Positions 16,330 to 25,264 of a DNA stretch of 64,000 bases are shown here, in pieces (within the stretch, counting starts at the first letter, position 1; the number at the start of each line of letters is the position of its first letter). Source of the stretch: Microbacterium keratanolyticum (GTDB taxonomy: Bacteria > Actinomycetota > Actinomycetes > Actinomycetales > Microbacteriaceae); contig NZ_JAFBBQ010000001.1 in assembly GCF_016907255.1 (NCBI RefSeq), positions 62,001-126,000 of the forward strand, given 5' to 3'. The notes beneath the pieces were generated by a model, which was not told the origin of the DNA, did not search any database, and worked only from the letters and a program-made list of their open reading frames with translations. The translations under genes and the position numbers were made by a program.

Positions 16330-19305
16330 CTATCCGTAGAAGAGGGCCTCGAACGCGCGCCGTGCCCGTCGGGTCACTCGGAAGTACTCTTCTTCGAGCG
16401 CCGTCGCCGAGCGGTCCGGATACCCCAGAATTCGGGCGATCGCGTCCAGCTGACGTCGGTCCGCGGGAAGGATGTCACTCGTCTGCCCGGTGAGCAGGGT
16501 GATCGCCGAGCGCAGTCTGCTCGAGAGAAGCCAAGCGTCGCGAAGCATCGCCGACTGCTCTTCTGGGATGAGATCGTGCGTGGTCGCGACGTGCAGCGCG
16601 TCCAACGTGGACGTCGTCCGCAGACCAGGAATGCGGTGGGCATGCTCCAGCTGAATGATCTGGACGAGCCACTCCACGTCGCTCAAAGTGCCGGGACCGA
16701 GCTTCAGGTGACGCTTCGGATCCGCCCCCTGCGGCAGCCGCTCCCCCTCGACACGAGCCTTGATCCGCTTGATCTCACGAAGTCCCGTCTGCTCGACCTC
16801 GGCGGGATAACGCACGCTGTCGGCGAGCGTCATGAATCGGCCGATGAGGGTGTTGCTCCCCGCGATCCCCCGCGCACGCAGCAGCGCCTGCGCTTCCCAC
16901 GACAGGGACCAGCGCCGGTAGTACTCGGCGTAGGCGTCGAACGTGCGCACGATCGGACCGTTGCGCCCCTCGGGTCGCAGGTCTGCGTCGAGCTCCAGCG
17001 GCACGCGGTGGTCGGTCAGATGCTCACGCAAGCCTGCGACGATCTGTGCGGCGAGTTGGCTCGCCCGCTCGGACTCGACGTCGTTCGGCTCGTAGACGAA
17101 GAGGATGTCGGCATCGGAGCCGAATCCGAGTTCGGCACCGCCGAAACGCCCCATCGCGATGATCGCGAAGTCGAGGCTGTCGTCTTCGGGCTCGACGACG
17201 TCGCGATACACAGCTCGGAGCGCCGACTGGATCGTCGCCTGTGTGATGTCGCTCAGCGCTGTCGCGACCTCCTCGACGGTCAGCACGTCTAGCACGGCAC
17301 CCATGGCCGTACGCAGCAGTTCCCGGCGTCGCAGGGCCCGCACGGAGCGCACGGCGTCCTTCAGCACGCTGTGGCGCGTTTGGATCGCCCTGGCCTCCTC
17401 GTCGAGCGCTGCACGGCTGCGTGGGCGCAGCAACTCGGGACTGTCGAGCCAGGCGACAGACTCGGGCGTCCACTCCATGAGTTCGCCGACGAAGCGCGAA
17501 GTCGACAGCAGTCGTGTCAGGCTCTCGGCTGCACCGGCGGAGTCGCGCAGCATCCGCAGGAACCACGGGGTGTCCCCGAGACGCTCGCTGATGCGTCGGA
17601 AAGCGATCAGCCCGTAGTCAGGGTCGCTTCCGTCAGCGAACCATCGCACCATGACCGGCATGAGGTGTCGCTGGATCGTGGCCTTGCGACTCAGTCCGCT
17701 CGTGAGGGCGCCGATATGGCGCAGCGCGCCAGCAGGGTCGCGGAAGCCGATGGCCGCGAGACGATCGTGTGCCTGCTCGGTCGAGAGGGTGCGCTCTTCC
17801 TCGGGCAGCCCCGCGACCGCGCTCAGCAGCGGGCGGTAGAAGAGGCGGGTGTGGATGTCGCGCACCTCACGGCGGATCGACTCCCAGCGGTCCCAGATCG
17901 CGGAGCCGGATTCGGCCAGGCCTGTCGCTCGGGCGAGGATGCGCAGCCCCGCGTCGGTGCGCGGCATGAGATGCGTACGGCTGAGCTCGCGCAGCTGCAG
18001 ACGGTGCTCCATGAGTCGCAGTCGGCAGTAGTCCTCGGCGAACGCGCTCGCTTCGGCGCGGCCGATGTACCCACCCGCGACGAGCGCGTCCAGGCTCTCC
18101 AGGGTGCCCCTCGTGCGCAACGTCTCATCCGTCAGACCGTGGACCAGCTGCAGCAACTGCACCGTGAACTCGATATCGCGGATGCCTCCGGAGCCGAGCT
18201 TGATCTGGTACGGCGCATCCTCCGGATCGATGTGCTCCGTGACGCGCTCGCGCATGCGCTGCACGCTGTCGACGAAGTCCTGACGCGCCGCGCTCGTCCA
18301 GACCTTCGACTGCACCTGGCGGATGTACGCCGCCCCCAGTTCTTCATCGCCAGCGAGCGGTCGGGCTTTGAGGAGCGCCTGGAACTCCCAGCTTTTCGCC
18401 CAGCGGTCGTAGTAGGCGACGTGCGAGCTGAGCGAGCGCACTAGCGCCCCCTGCTTGCCTTCCGGGCGCAGCGCCGCGTCGACCTCCCAGAGCGGCGGCT
18501 CGATCTCGAAGCCCGAGAGCACGCGCATGGTCTCTCGGGCGAGCTTCGTGGCGATATCGACCGCGGATGCCTCGTCGAGCACGCTCTCGTCGGTGCTTCC
18601 GCCCACGAAGATGACATCGACGTCGCTGACGTAGTTCAGCTCGCGCGCACCGGCCTTGCCCATGCCGATCACGGCCAATTGGGCGTTCGCGACCTTGTCT
18701 GCGGCAACGGTCTCGGAGACACGCGCACGCGCGACGGCGAGTGCGGCTTCGAGCGCGGCCCCTGCGATGTCTGCGAGTGCTGCCGACACCTCGCGGATGA
18801 AATCGGCCGGCGCGGGATGCAGCAGGTCGATCGCCGCGATCTGCGCCAGACTCCGCCGGTAGGCGATGCGCAAGGATTCGACCTCATGCTCGTCGCCGGA
18901 ACGTGCACGTCCGTCAACGGCGCCGACCGCGTCGAGAAGACGGCGGCGCAGCTCCTCCGGCCCGGGCAGTGCGTCACCGGGGTCGGCCAGAACCTGCAGC
19001 TCCGCGGGGTGCCGCACGAAGAAGTCCGCGAGTCCCGTGGAGGCACCGAACACACGCCAGACCGTGCGCCGCGCGCTCTCATGCCGCCAGAGCGCCTGCA
19101 GGGGCACCGCATCGCGACGCGCCACGTGCAGCATGGATCGCACCGCGGCATCCGGGTCGGCCGCATCCGCGCCCTCAAGCAGCGTCGCGCGCGGGATGTC
19201 CAACAGCGTCGACAGCTCGTCCAACGCGGACGATGCGGCGCTCAGCTCCGCGAAACCAAGGCGCGCAAGCGCCGACAGCGAGACCGATCCGTCGGGCCGG
19301 GCCAT
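16330..19305 (-). CDS. glnE: Bifunctional glutamine synthetase adenylyltransferase / deadenylase
   Basis: Adds and removes AMP on the GSI adenylylation tyrosine according to nitrogen status. The 991 residues hold two nucleotidyltransferase domains: an N-terminal one with MGKAGARELNYVSDVDVIFVG and GSGGIRDIEFTVQLLQLVHG, and a C-terminal one with MGRFGGAELGFGSDADILFVYE and GPGTLSDVEWLVQIIQLEH. Length is normal for actinobacteria. GGAGGAGC before the ATG overlaps the end of glnA2, 10 bp upstream, so the two form an operon. Its target GlnA (Y402) is encoded 2 kb away on the other strand. Confidence 0.97.
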   Translation of the reverse strand: MARPDGSVSLSALARLGFAELSAASSALDELSTLLDIPRATLLEGADAADPDAAVRSMLHVARRDAVPLQALWRHESARRTVWRVFGASTGLADFFVRHPAELQVLADPGDALPGPEELRRRLLDAVGAVDGRARSGDEHEVESLRIAYRRSLAQIAAIDLLHPAPADFIREVSAALADIAGAALEAALAVARARVSETVAADKVANAQLAVIGMGKAGARELNYVSDVDVIFVGGSTDESVLDEASAVDIATKLARETMRVLSGFEIEPPLWEVDAALRPEGKQGALVRSLSSHVAYYDRWAKSWEFQALLKARPLAGDEELGAAYIRQVQSKVWTSAARQDFVDSVQRMRERVTEHIDPEDAPYQIKLGSGGIRDIEFTVQLLQLVHGLTDETLRTRGTLESLDALVAGGYIGRAEASAFAEDYCRLRLMEHRLQLRELSRTHLMPRTDAGLRILARATGLAESGSAIWDRWESIRREVRDIHTRLFYRPLLSAVAGLPEEERTLSTEQAHDRLAAIGFRDPAGALRHIGALTSGLSRKATIQRHLMPVMVRWFADGSDPDYGLIAFRRISERLGDTPWFLRMLRDSAGAAESLTRLLSTSRFVGELMEWTPESVAWLDSPELLRPRSRAALDEEARAIQTRHSVLKDAVRSVRALRRRELLRTAMGAVLDVLTVEEVATALSDITQATIQSALRAVYRDVVEPEDDSLDFAIIAMGRFGGAELGFGSDADILFVYEPNDVESERASQLAAQIVAGLREHLTDHRVPLELDADLRPEGRNGPIVRTFDAYAEYYRRWSLSWEAQALLRARGIAGSNTLIGRFMTLADSVRYPAEVEQTGLREIKRIKARVEGERLPQGADPKRHLKLGPGTLSDVEWLVQIIQLEHAHRIPGLRTTSTLDALHVATTHDLIPEEQSAMLRDAWLLSSRLRSAITLLTGQTSDILPADRRQLDAIARILGYPDRSATALEEEYFRVTRRARRAFEALFYG

Positions 19306-19315
19306 GCTCCTCCGC

Positions 19316-20653
19316 TCAGAGCAACTCGAGGTTGCTCTTCAGTTCGAACGGCGTGACCTGTCCGCGGTACGCCTCCCACTCACGACGCTTGTTCAGCAGG
19401 ACGTAGTTGAACACCTGCTCCCCCAGCGTCTCTGCCACGAGCTCCGAGCCCTCCATGAACTCCAGAGCATGATCCAGGCTCGCTGGCAGCGCGGCATAGC
19501 CGAGGGCACGACGTTCCGCATCGCTCAGCGACCAGACGTTGTCTTCCGCCTCGGGCGGAAGCTCATAGCCCTCTTCGATGCCCTTGAGACCGGCGGCGAG
19601 CATCAACGCGTACGCGAGGTAGGGATTGGCGGCGGAATCCAGGGCGCGGTACTCGACGCGCGTCGACTGCCCCTTGTTCGGCTTGTACATCGGTACACGC
19701 ACGAGTGCGGACCGGTTGTTGTGCCCCCACGTGACGAAGCTCGGTGCCTCGTCGCCACCCCAGAGACGCTTGTACGAGTTGACGAACTGGTTCGTCACGG
19801 CGGCGATCTCGTTCGCGTGACGCAGCAGCCCCGCGATGAACGAGCGCCCGGTCTTGGACAGCTGGTACTTCGCACCCTCTTCGTAGAACGCGTTGACGTC
19901 GCCCTCGAACAGCGACATGTGGGTGTGCATGCCACTGCCCGGGTGGTCACTGAGCGGCTTGGGCATGAACGTCGCGTACACGCCCTGCTCGATCGCGACC
20001 TCCTTGATCACGGTGCGGAACGTCATGATGTTGTCGGCCGTCGTGAGCGCGTCTGCGTAACGCAGGTCGATCTCGTTCTGGCCGGGGCCACCCTCGTGGT
20101 GGCTGTACTCGACCGAGATGCCGAGGTCTTCCAGCATCCGCACGGAACGGCGGCGGAAGTCATGCGCTGTGCCGCCGGGCACGTTGTCGAAGTATCCCGC
20201 GGAGTCGACGGGCACCGGGCCGTCCGGACCGTACTGGGACGACTTCAGCAGGTAGAACTCGATCTCCGGGTGGGTGTAGAACGTGAAGCCAGCGTCCGCC
20301 GCCTTCGCCAGTGTGCGCTTGAGCACGTGGCGGGGGTCAGCGACCGCCGGCTGCCCGTCGGGCGTCGTCAGGTCGCAGAACATGCGCCCGGTCGGATCGA
20401 TCTCACCACGCCACGGGAGCGTCTGGAAGGTCGTGGGATCCGGCTGCGCGAGCAGGTCCGATTCGAACGAGCGCGTCATGCCCTGGATCGCCGAGCCATC
20501 GAAGCCGATGCCCTCCGCGAACGCGCCTTCGACCTCAGCCGGCGCGATCGCGACGGACTTGAGTGTGCCGATGACGTCGGTGAACCAGAGACGTACGAAC
20601 TTGACGCCGCGTTCTTCGATCGTCCGAAGGACGAAGTCGCGCTGCTTATCCAT
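19316..20653 (-). CDS. glnA2: Second glutamine synthetase (GlnA2-type)
   Basis: A 445-residue type I glutamine synthetase shorter than GlnA1 by about 30 residues, the GlnA2 group of actinobacteria. It keeps GSAIQGMTRSFESD, the ligands in HPEIEFYLL and EYSHHEGGPGQNEIDLRYAD, GSGMHTHMSL and NRSALVRVP. The equivalent of the adenylylation loop reads EGYELPPEAEDNVWSL; a tyrosine is present but the context differs from the GlnA1 consensus, so control by GlnE is uncertain. It lies between a short SPOR-like ORF (3-bp gap) and glnE (10-bp gap). Confidence 0.95.
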   Translation of the reverse strand: MDKQRDFVLRTIEERGVKFVRLWFTDVIGTLKSVAIAPAEVEGAFAEGIGFDGSAIQGMTRSFESDLLAQPDPTTFQTLPWRGEIDPTGRMFCDLTTPDGQPAVADPRHVLKRTLAKAADAGFTFYTHPEIEFYLLKSSQYGPDGPVPVDSAGYFDNVPGGTAHDFRRRSVRMLEDLGISVEYSHHEGGPGQNEIDLRYADALTTADNIMTFRTVIKEVAIEQGVYATFMPKPLSDHPGSGMHTHMSLFEGDVNAFYEEGAKYQLSKTGRSFIAGLLRHANEIAAVTNQFVNSYKRLWGGDEAPSFVTWGHNNRSALVRVPMYKPNKGQSTRVEYRALDSAANPYLAYALMLAAGLKGIEEGYELPPEAEDNVWSLSDAERRALGYAALPASLDHALEFMEGSELVAETLGEQVFNYVLLNKRREWEAYRGQVTPFELKSNLELL

Positions 20654-20656
20654 GTA

Positions 20657-20866
20657 TCAGGCCTTGTCGCTTTCGGTAGAGCCCCAGTTGTCGGACTGTG
20701 CTTCGTCTTCGGCCCAGGCACGCGAGCGTTCCCGGATGACCTCGGGGGCGCGCGCTGCCTCTTCTGCCGTGGCGAAGGGTCCTGCGCGATCGACCGCGGG
20801 CGATTCCAGGCCGAACTCGACCTCGCCGGTGGTCAGGTTGTACCAGTACTTCTTGTCGTCTGACAC
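20657..20866 (-). CDS. Short SPOR-like protein upstream of glnA2
   Basis: A 69-residue acidic protein with YWYNLTTGEVEFG and GPFATAEEAARAPEVI, a pattern found in short actinobacterial proteins annotated as SPOR-domain. The GTG start has an excellent ribosome site (GAGGAAGGAG). It ends three bases before glnA2, so it is the first gene of the operon with glnA2 and glnE. No signal peptide or membrane segment is visible. Function is unknown; the tight linkage suggests a role connected to nitrogen metabolism or simply cotranscription. Confidence 0.8.
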   Translation of the reverse strand: MSDDKKYWYNLTTGEVEFGLESPAVDRAGPFATAEEAARAPEVIRERSRAWAEDEAQSDNWGSTESDKA

Positions 20867-20922
20867 GGTGTGACTCCTTCCTCGCGTGTTGACACGATCC
20901 TATTGCGTGATCCGACGCTCGG

Positions 20923-20928
20923 TAGGCT
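20923..20928 (+). promoter_or_regulatory. -10 element for leaderless ppgK
   Basis: TAGGCT ends six bases before the ATG at 20935; no ribosome site intervenes. Confidence 0.5.
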
Positions 20929-20934
20929 GAGAGC

Positions 20935-21678
20935 ATGGCAAAAGCGATCGGCGTAGACATTGGCGGAACCGGCATCAAGGCGGGCATCGTCGATCTCGAC
21001 CGCGGCATTCTCGATTCCGAGCGTGTGCGCGTTCCCACCCCCAAGGGCGCATCGCCCGCAGACGTGCTCGTCGCGGTGAAGACCGTGCTCACCGAACTCG
21101 GCGTGAGCGACTCGGATCTGCCCCTCGGCGTCGCCTTCCCGGCGATCGTGAAGTACGGCAAGACGCTGTCGGCGGCGAACGTGTCGCAGGACTGGATCGG
21201 CTTCGAGGCGGAGCGCTTCTTCGAGAACGGTCTGGGCCGCAGCATCCACTTCGTCAACGATGCGGATGCTGCCGGTGTCGCCGAGGTGCGCCACGGCGCC
21301 GCACGCGGCGCACGGGGCCTCACGATTCTCACGACTCTCGGCACCGGCATCGGCTCGGCATTTCTCTATGACGGCGTCCTGCTGCCCAACACCGAGCTCG
21401 GCCACCTGGACTACGAGGGCCGGGCGATCGAAAAGGTCGCCGCTTACTCCGCCATGGACCGCGAGAATCTCAGCTGGACGGAATGGTCCGAGCGGCTCCA
21501 GGTGTTCTACAAGCATGTCGAGTTCCTGTTCAGCCCCGACCTCTTCGTCGTCGGCGGCGGAGTCTCGAAGCACCCCGAGAACTTCCTGCCCCTGCTGAAG
21601 CTGAACACGCCGATCGTCGCCGCCGTGCACCGTAACTCGTCCGGCATCATCGGGGCGGCATCCCTCGCCGGGGACTGA
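20935..21678 (+). CDS. ppgK: Polyphosphate glucokinase
   Basis: ROK-family kinase that phosphorylates glucose with polyphosphate or ATP, the main glucokinase of many actinobacteria. The 247 residues start with the phosphate-binding GVDIGGTGIKAGIVDLD, followed by VPTPKG, the substrate/catalytic region HFVNDADAAGVAEVRHGAARG, TILTTLGTGIGSAF and LPNTELGHLDYEG. Length fits the PpgK group exactly. The divergent neighbour is the SPOR-like/glnA2/glnE operon. The start follows a TAGGCT -10 element by six bases. Confidence 0.95.
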   Translation: MAKAIGVDIGGTGIKAGIVDLDRGILDSERVRVPTPKGASPADVLVAVKTVLTELGVSDSDLPLGVAFPAIVKYGKTLSAANVSQDWIGFEAERFFENGLGRSIHFVNDADAAGVAEVRHGAARGARGLTILTTLGTGIGSAFLYDGVLLPNTELGHLDYEGRAIEKVAAYSAMDRENLSWTEWSERLQVFYKHVEFLFSPDLFVVGGGVSKHPENFLPLLKLNTPIVAAVHRNSSGIIGAASLAGD

Positions 21679-21860
21679 GCCGCGACCGCGCGACCGCATC
21701 CGTGGAACTGACCCGATGACGGCAACGTCGGCGTGAACTCTCCGCGTTCACGCTCGCTGCGATGCCCCAGAGGACTTCCGCTTGAGAGATCGCGGTCAGG
21801 TCGCGTTGCCACTGGTCTTCTCACGGGGTCAGCAGCATGAGACTGTTCTGAAACGGTGTA

Positions 21861-22628
21861 CTACTTGGTGGCTACGATGGTCGCGACGGTCGTCTCTGCG
21901 GTGATCGCTGTTCCATGCTGGTAGTCGCCGTGCAGTTGCACGTCGGTGAAGCCGCAGAGCTCCAGGAGCGTGCTCATCTCGTGGTGGCCCCAGAATCTGA
22001 GCACGAAGTGCTCCAGCTGCGCTTCGGTGAGGGTGCCGTCGACCCATCGCTCGTATCGTAGCTGCGATGTTCGCACTTGGTCAGCAGGGGAAACGCTTTC
22101 GACGAGCTCGCTGAGTGTGATCAGCCCGTCGTCGATTGCCCAGGAACGTGCACTGGGTGAGGTTTCGAAGAGTCCGCGGAGCGAGTCGAGGTCGAAGATG
22201 AGTCGCCCGCCGGGCAGGAGTGCGCGATGGACACGCTCTAAGGTGTCTCGGACTTCTTGCGGGGACGTCACCAGCTGCAGCGATCCGGCCGGGATGATGA
22301 CTGCTTCAAAGGCCTCGACGGCATTGATGTCGCTAAACAACCCTGCGCCGATCGGCGCGTGCACACCCGCGGCTGTCGCGGCCCGCTCACAGAGTCGTCG
22401 CATGTCGGCAGACGGCTCGGTGCCTTGCACGGCATGACCTTTGCTGGCAAGAGAGATCAGCATGCGACCGTTGCCTGCTGCCGGCTCGAAGATCAGCCCT
22501 GAGGTGTCTTTCAGCAACTCCGTGTACAACTCGATGTCTCCGAAGGAACGCCCGACCGGCTTGTCGAGTTCGTAGACGACTGCGGCGAGGTTGCGGTAGG
22601 CACTGGCGGCTTGATTCGTCGTCTGCAC
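21861..22628 (-). CDS. Class I SAM-dependent methyltransferase
   Basis: A 255-residue methyltransferase with motif I EPAAGNGRMLISLA, an acidic post-I segment GTEPSADM, IIPAGSLQLV as motif IV region, and LLPGGRLIFDLDSL as post-motif. The C-terminal strands contain VLRFWGHHEMSTLLELCGF. Substrate is unknown. The start is set at a GTG seven bases after a TAGCGT box; the open frame extends 17 codons upstream to a TTG. It stands alone with 180 bp and more than 300 bp of non-coding sequence on its two sides, and its wording looks less GC-biased than its neighbours, which could mean recent acquisition. Confidence 0.82.
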   Translation of the reverse strand: MQTTNQAASAYRNLAAVVYELDKPVGRSFGDIELYTELLKDTSGLIFEPAAGNGRMLISLASKGHAVQGTEPSADMRRLCERAATAAGVHAPIGAGLFSDINAVEAFEAVIIPAGSLQLVTSPQEVRDTLERVHRALLPGGRLIFDLDSLRGLFETSPSARSWAIDDGLITLSELVESVSPADQVRTSQLRYERWVDGTLTEAQLEHFVLRFWGHHEMSTLLELCGFTDVQLHGDYQHGTAITAETTVATIVATK

Positions 22629-22635
22629 GCTCGCT

Positions 22636-22641
22636 ACGCTA
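22636..22641 (-). promoter_or_regulatory. -10 element for leaderless methyltransferase gene
   Basis: TAGCGT on the minus strand ends seven bases before the GTG at 22628. Confidence 0.4.
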
Positions 22642-22952
22642 CCAAGCGCCGCTGCTTCGAACGAGTCGGGCCATAGCAATCACTGGAACTACTCCTGCAC
22701 TTGACTTGGCACAGCGTCTGTCCACGTGCTCACGAAGACCAAAGGTGCTCCTGTTCAGCCCTCGCCGTGCACAAGGTTGAACGGCCGAAGCGACGACCTG
22801 CCCCGCAGCGACCTACCCAATGATCGCAACCCGCCGTCGCTCCCGAAACTCCGATTGTTGAGTTCTCGCACGCTCCCCTTTAGGGCCGAAGTGAGTCGTC
22901 GCCAATGACTCGAGCGCAGCAAACATATAGGAACTGCTCATCAGAGGAGAAA
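22642..22952. other. Non-coding stretch, no gene recognised
   Basis: About 310 bases between the methyltransferase promoter and the RNase P RNA gene. A 60-codon frame on the plus strand (22726-22908) has no ribosome site and no recognisable content. No hairpin or repeat stands out, and no clear terminator was found for rnpB in it. Confidence 0.5.
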
Positions 22953-23322
22953 AAGCGAATGGGCCGGCCTGTACGCCGGGTTCTGTTCCGGGGTTCACGC
23001 CCCTTCGACGGCCATCTCTCTCGGCGACACGTTGCCGTGCCGCTCTAGCGGTCTACCCGAGGACTCGGCGAGCCGCGTCATCATCCTCTGTCTGACCTTG
23101 CTCCGGACGAGGTTTACCTAGCGGGGCATGTCACCATGCCCCCTGGTGGGCTCTTACCCCACCCTTTCACCCTTACCGGGACGAGCCCGGCGGTCTTCTC
23201 TCTGTGGCACTGTCTCGCGGATTTCTCCGGGTGGGTGTTACCCACCGCCCTGCCCTGTGGAGCCCGGACGTTCCTCGGTGCGGTTGCCCGCCACGCGACC
23301 GTCCGGCCGACCCATTCGCCTG
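22953..23322 (-). ncRNA. rnpB: RNase P RNA (bacterial type A)
   Basis: Catalytic RNA that removes tRNA 5' leaders. On the minus strand the conserved 5' P4 element reads GAGGAACGTCCGGGCTCC (about 23266-23283) and the 3' universal element ACAGAACCCGGCGTACAGG lies at about 22967-22985. The ends pair as P1 (GCGAATGGG with CCCATTCGC), defining both borders to within a few bases. Length about 370 nt. The 5' end lies about 7 bases after the stop of the polymerase-like gene upstream, so its promoter must be inside that gene or the RNA is processed from read-through. Confidence 0.93.
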
Positions 23323-23328
23323 TTCAGT

Positions 23329-25044
23329 CTACGGCCCCTTGGCCGCCGATTCCGCGATCCGCAGGTCGAGCGGGATGTCGATCGCGAAACCGGGAAAGAG
23401 GCGACGTGTGGCGGCATCCGCCGCATCGCGCACGGCCTGCGCCGCGTCCTCAGCCTGCGTCTTCGGTGCGTGCACGATGATCTCGTCGTGCAGGAAGAAC
23501 GCGAGATGCGCGTGATCTCGGAAGTAGGGGCCGGATGCCTCGGCGGGAACGTCCGCGATCGGCAGCGCTGCGAGGCGGTGGCGGATCTCCGCCAACCAGA
23601 GCAGCGCCCATTCGGCGGCAGTGCCCTGGACCACGAAGTTGCGCGTGAAGCGTCCGCGATCACGGGCACGGCTGTTCGCGCGTCTCTCCTCGGCGCCACC
23701 CGCGTTCGGGTCGCTCGCAATGGACTGACTCTGCCGCCACTCCGTATCTGGGCGCGGGGTGCTGCGGCCGAGGAGGGTGCTCACGACTCCGCCGCGCTCC
23801 CCCGTGCGCGCTGCGTCGTCGACATGAGCCATCGCACGAGGAAAGACGGTGCGGAGCCGCGGTGCAAGGCGTCCGCTGTCACCGGTCGTCGCTCCGTACA
23901 TGGCTCCGAGCACCGCGTACTTCGCCTCCTCGCGGGTGTGCACAACGCCGGAGCGGACGATGCCTTCGTACAGATCAGACCCCTGCCCCGCGGCCGCCAT
24001 CGCTGTATCCCGTGACATCGCGGCCAGCACCCGTGGCTCGAGCTGGGCGACATCAGCCACGATGAGCGTCCATCCGGGATCCGCGCGGACGGCCGGACGC
24101 AGCACCCGGGGAATCTGCAGCGCACCCCCACCGGCTGAGGCCCAGCGCCCCGTCACGACACCGCCGGTGAGGTAGATCGGACGGAAACGCCCATCGCGCA
24201 CCCACTCCGTCAGCCATGTCCAGCCGTTGGCGGTGAGCAGACGTGCCATCTTCTTGTAGGCGATGAGGGGTGCGATCGCGGGATGCTCGTGCTCGCTCAG
24301 CTCCCAGCGGGATGTGGATTCGACCAGAATCCCCGCCCGGTGCAGAGCGCGCAGCAGCCGTGTCGGGCTGTCGGGGTTGAGAGTCTGATCGTCGAGGTCT
24401 ATGCGAATCTGCGCGGCCAGGGCCGCCATCCGCCGCGGGCGTGTGTCACCCATCGTGCGTTCGCCGAGCATTTCGACGAGGATCTGCTCATGCGCGGCGC
24501 GATCCCAGGGCAAGCCTGCGGCCGTCATCTCTTCTGCGATCAGGGAACCCGTGGACTCCGCCGCACACAGCAACGACAGACGACTGTCGGGCGCCGCACG
24601 TAGCGCCTCCTGCTGCCGCCGTCGCTCCGCGAGCATCTCCGCCAGGTCAGGACCGCTGTCCGTGCTGTCATCGACGAAGGAGAACAGCGCCGGCGCATGG
24701 GGCTGCGCCGTCGGCTCCTCGCGGATCCACCGTGATGACCCCGACAGGGGTGACGGGAGCGCCGCGGTATCGCGCAGGATCGCGTGACACAGCAGCAGAT
24801 CCCACGCGCGGCGCAGCCGGACGCCATCGTCCAGCAGTAGCGGGTACACGTCATGAAGCGTGCGGACGATCCAGCGCGGCGACGACTCCTCCTGCGCGCG
24901 GACCCAGCGCGTGAGCGCTGCATCCGCGATGGATTCCTGCCCGAGTTCCGCGTCCTCGGAATCCAAATATGCGGCCTGCCAGGACCCGTCGTCGCCCGGG
25001 GCGAGCACGATCGACGCGGTGCCCGGCGGCGTATCTGAGGTCAT
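23329..25044 (-). CDS. Family A DNA polymerase paralogue (annotated bifunctional 3'-5' exonuclease/DNA polymerase)
   Basis: A 571-residue PolA-like protein without a 5' nuclease domain. The polymerase motifs are readable: motif A as DVAQLEPRVLAAMSRD (DYSQIELR in Pol I), motif B with REEAKYAVLGAMYGATTG, and motif C as HDEIIVH. The N-terminal 200 residues, where the 3'-5' exonuclease would be, show no clear DxE triad. Such shortened paralogues are widespread in actinobacteria besides true Pol I (about 900 residues); their role, perhaps repair or lesion bypass, is not established. The ATG at 25044 has no convincing ribosome site, so the start is uncertain. Confidence 0.88.
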   Translation of the reverse strand: MTSDTPPGTASIVLAPGDDGSWQAAYLDSEDAELGQESIADAALTRWVRAQEESSPRWIVRTLHDVYPLLLDDGVRLRRAWDLLLCHAILRDTAALPSPLSGSSRWIREEPTAQPHAPALFSFVDDSTDSGPDLAEMLAERRRQQEALRAAPDSRLSLLCAAESTGSLIAEEMTAAGLPWDRAAHEQILVEMLGERTMGDTRPRRMAALAAQIRIDLDDQTLNPDSPTRLLRALHRAGILVESTSRWELSEHEHPAIAPLIAYKKMARLLTANGWTWLTEWVRDGRFRPIYLTGGVVTGRWASAGGGALQIPRVLRPAVRADPGWTLIVADVAQLEPRVLAAMSRDTAMAAAGQGSDLYEGIVRSGVVHTREEAKYAVLGAMYGATTGDSGRLAPRLRTVFPRAMAHVDDAARTGERGGVVSTLLGRSTPRPDTEWRQSQSIASDPNAGGAEERRANSRARDRGRFTRNFVVQGTAAEWALLWLAEIRHRLAALPIADVPAEASGPYFRDHAHLAFFLHDEIIVHAPKTQAEDAAQAVRDAADAATRRLFPGFAIDIPLDLRIAESAAKGP

Positions 25045-25264
25045 CGCCGCATCCGACAGGGGCCGAGGCGGGAACCCCAGGGGACACGGCAGAAAGGCAT
25101 AGGTCGAAGATATGCCTCACCACCGACGTTCCGCGCATCGTAGGGAGCTGTGGCGGGAGGCGCGCATGTCACTCTGTGTCGCTGTGTCATCGCTTCGTCA
25201 CACTTTCGTCATATCCCCGGGTTAGCGTGGGAGCCACCGCTAGAGCGTCTCGAGAGGAGATCCC

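Noticed and set aside
22726..22908. 60-codon open frame in the gap before rnpB
   Set aside because: No ribosome site, Pro/Arg/Ser-rich composition without recognisable content.
23128..24015. 295-codon open frame on the plus strand across rnpB and the polymerase gene
   Set aside because: Its first part is the RNase P RNA sequence read backwards and the rest is antisense to the polymerase motifs.
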